In this document: piece by piece, positions 14,374-15,278 of the stretch | Layout of the letters: each line of letters begins with the position of its first letter | Numbering within the stretch: the first letter of the stretch is position 1 | DNA from: Nitrospirota bacterium | Lineage (GTDB): Bacteria; Nitrospirota; Nitrospiria; Nitrospirales; UBA8639 | DNA: 15,278 bases | Direction: 5' to 3' | Assembly: GCA_003228495.1 (NCBI GenBank) | Contig: QIDY01000193.1 | Span: 1-15,278, forward strand | The notes under the pieces: generated by a model | What the model was told of the DNA's origin: nothing | Database searches by the model: none | Seen by the model: the letters and a program-made list of their open reading frames with translations, nothing else | Program-made: the position numbers and the translations under genes

Positions 14374-14387
14374 AAATCGTACGATTT
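14374..14387. promoter_or_regulatory. Perfect 14-bp palindrome, candidate operator of the amino-acid cluster
   Basis: AAATCGTACGATTT is its own reverse complement. It lies at about +8 to +21 relative to the predicted start of the minus-strand transcript, a position where a bound dimeric repressor would block transcription. The cognate regulator is unknown. Confidence 0.4.
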
Positions 14388-14400
14388 ATAAAGAGATTTT

Positions 14401-14429
14401 ATTCTAGATGAGGAAATGAAACCAGTCAA
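14401..14429 (-). promoter_or_regulatory. Strong sigma70-type promoter of the alaC-hom-thrC-lysC-cimA cluster
   Basis: On the minus strand TTGACT (14424-14429) and TAGAAT (14401-14406) are separated by 17 bases; each box differs from consensus at one position. The predicted start near 14394 gives a leader of about 76 nt. Genes down to cimA are close-packed, with gaps from a one-base overlap to 74 bp, and could be one transcript. Confidence 0.6.
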
Positions 14430-14507
14430 TTTTGGAAGACCGGATTTTAAAAAAAGGTGAAAGAACTTTTTGGGCGTCTCGTCTCCAGCCTAACCGCATT
14501 TGATTTA

Positions 14508-14536
14508 TTGTCAGAGATTACCCCTTTTGCGATAAT
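14508..14536 (+). promoter_or_regulatory. Sigma70-type promoter of pdxJ
   Basis: TTGTCA (14508-14513) and GATAAT (14531-14536) are separated by 17 bases. The start near 14543 gives a short leader of about 29 nt to the ATG at 14572. Together with the opposite promoter it occupies the region between the divergent genes. Confidence 0.5.
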
Positions 14537-14571
14537 GAGCCCTTATTCCTCCATATCAAGAAAGGATTTTT

Positions 14572-15278
14572 ATGGTACGCCTCGGCGTTAACGTGGATCA
14601 TGTTGCAACACTCCGACAAGCTCGGGGCGGGCATGAACCGGATCCTATTATGGCCGCATCCCTCGTACAATTAGCCGGGGCAGAAGGCCTAGTGGTCCAC
14701 CTCAGGGAAGACCGACGTCATATTCAAGACCGCGACCTGACGATCCTGCGGGAAACGGTCCATATCCAACTGAATTTAGAAATGGCAGCCGAAGATTCTA
14801 TAGCTAAAATCGCCCTAAATGTAAAACCCGACATCGCGACCTTAGTCCCGGAACGCCGGCAAGAACTCACGACGGAAGGTGGATTGGACGTAGTCGAACA
14901 CCGGGATCGCATCCAATCCATGGTCAACCTTCTTCATGAAGGGGGGATCCCCGTCAGTCTGTTTATTGACCCTGATGTACAACAAATTCGGGCCGCCCAC
15001 AAAGTCAATGCTGACTATGTGGAACTGCATACCGGACGCTATGCGAATACTCGACGCCGACAAGAAGCCGATACGGAATATGATGCCCTAGTCCAGGCCG
15101 CTAAACTTGCCCAAAAATTAGGGCTCCGTGTCAGCGCCGGACATGGGCTCAATTATCAGAATGCCCAACGATTAACTCAAATTCCTGAAATTGAAGAATT
15201 TAATATTGGTCACAGCATTATTGCTCGTGCCGTCTTTATTGGCCTGGAACGCGCCGTCCGAGAAATGAAAGACCTCCT
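14572..15278 (+). CDS. pdxJ: Pyridoxine 5'-phosphate synthase (3' end outside the window)
   Basis: PdxJ condenses 1-deoxyxylulose 5-phosphate with 3-amino-2-oxopropyl phosphate to form pyridoxine 5'-phosphate, the last ring-forming step of DXP-dependent vitamin B6 synthesis. The reading frame runs from ATG 14572 (AAAGGA at 14561-14566) through the window end: 235 complete codons of a family of about 240. Motifs: LGVNVDHVATLRQARG (4-19), VHLREDRRHIQDRD (42-54), LNLEMA (68-72 region, with E70), PERRQELTTEGGLDV (93-107), VSLFIDP (128-134), ELHTGRYA (151-158), SAGHGLNY (188-195) and EFNIGHSIIARAV (209-221). All active-site regions are intact and only the last few residues are missing. It is divergent from the aminotransferase gene. 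Confidence 0.97.
   Translation, partial: MVRLGVNVDHVATLRQARGGHEPDPIMAASLVQLAGAEGLVVHLREDRRHIQDRDLTILRETVHIQLNLEMAAEDSIAKIALNVKPDIATLVPERRQELTTEGGLDVVEHRDRIQSMVNLLHEGGIPVSLFIDPDVQQIRAAHKVNADYVELHTGRYANTRRRQEADTEYDALVQAAKLAQKLGLRVSAGHGLNYQNAQRLTQIPEIEEFNIGHSIIARAVFIGLERAVREMKDL

Noticed and set aside
14319..14394. Possible attenuator or riboswitch in the aminotransferase leader
   Set aside because: No ATG-initiated leader peptide with Thr or Ile runs, no T-box or lysine-riboswitch elements and no terminator U tract were found; only one short hairpin and a palindrome.
1..15278. CRISPR array, toxin-antitoxin pair, prophage or defence island
   Set aside because: No regularly spaced repeats, Cas-like proteins, phage structural genes or restriction enzymes are visible. 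Mobile DNA is limited to the two transposase regions at the left end.

Overview
This window looks like chromosomal DNA of a Nitrospira-like bacterium (Nitrospirota) of moderate GC. That placement is an inference from gene content and order (alaC-like aminotransferase, hom, thrC, an ApgM-like gene, lysC, cimA, ihfA) and from the style of the proteins. No rRNA or other taxonomic marker is present, and a deltaproteobacterium-like lineage cannot be excluded.

Layout from left to right. Positions 1-2111 are accessory: a decayed integrase-type transposase fragment (1-222), a complete-looking IS256-family element (408-1816) and a small orphan gene of unknown function (1881-2111, minus strand). Positions 2215-5023 (minus) hold a three-gene envelope glycosylation cassette: a GT2 polyprenyl-phosphate glycosyltransferase, a small LAB_N membrane protein and an ArnT-like GT39/GT83 membrane transferase. 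A good sigma70-type promoter precedes it, and a divergent gene for an 84-aa protein of unknown function lies next to it (5262-5516, plus). Positions 5591-6371 (minus) carry ihfA, a MerR-type regulator and tRNA-Pro(GGG), preceded by a promoter with a consensus -35 box.

Positions 6535-14318 (minus) are an amino-acid cluster transcribed toward the left in the order alaC-like aminotransferase, hom, thrC, ApgM-like gene, lysC, cimA. It contains aspartate kinase, homoserine dehydrogenase and threonine synthase, plus citramalate synthase for the threonine-independent route to isoleucine. No GHMP-type homoserine kinase (ThrB) is present. In its place, between thrC and lysC, sits an ApgM/COG3635 phosphoglycerate-mutase-like protein that has lost most of the family's metal-binding and nucleophile residues. 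This is the most interesting feature of the window: probably a functional substitute for homoserine kinase. Aspartate-semialdehyde dehydrogenase (asd) is not in the window.

The right end (14572 onward, plus) is pdxJ, nearly complete and divergent from the amino-acid cluster. The intergenic region contains a clear promoter for each direction. The one for the aminotransferase has a perfect 14-bp palindrome just after the predicted transcription start and shows that the aminotransferase must start at 14318 rather than at the upstream TTG. PdxJ makes pyridoxine 5'-phosphate, precursor of the PLP cofactor used by two of the divergent enzymes (the aminotransferase and ThrC).
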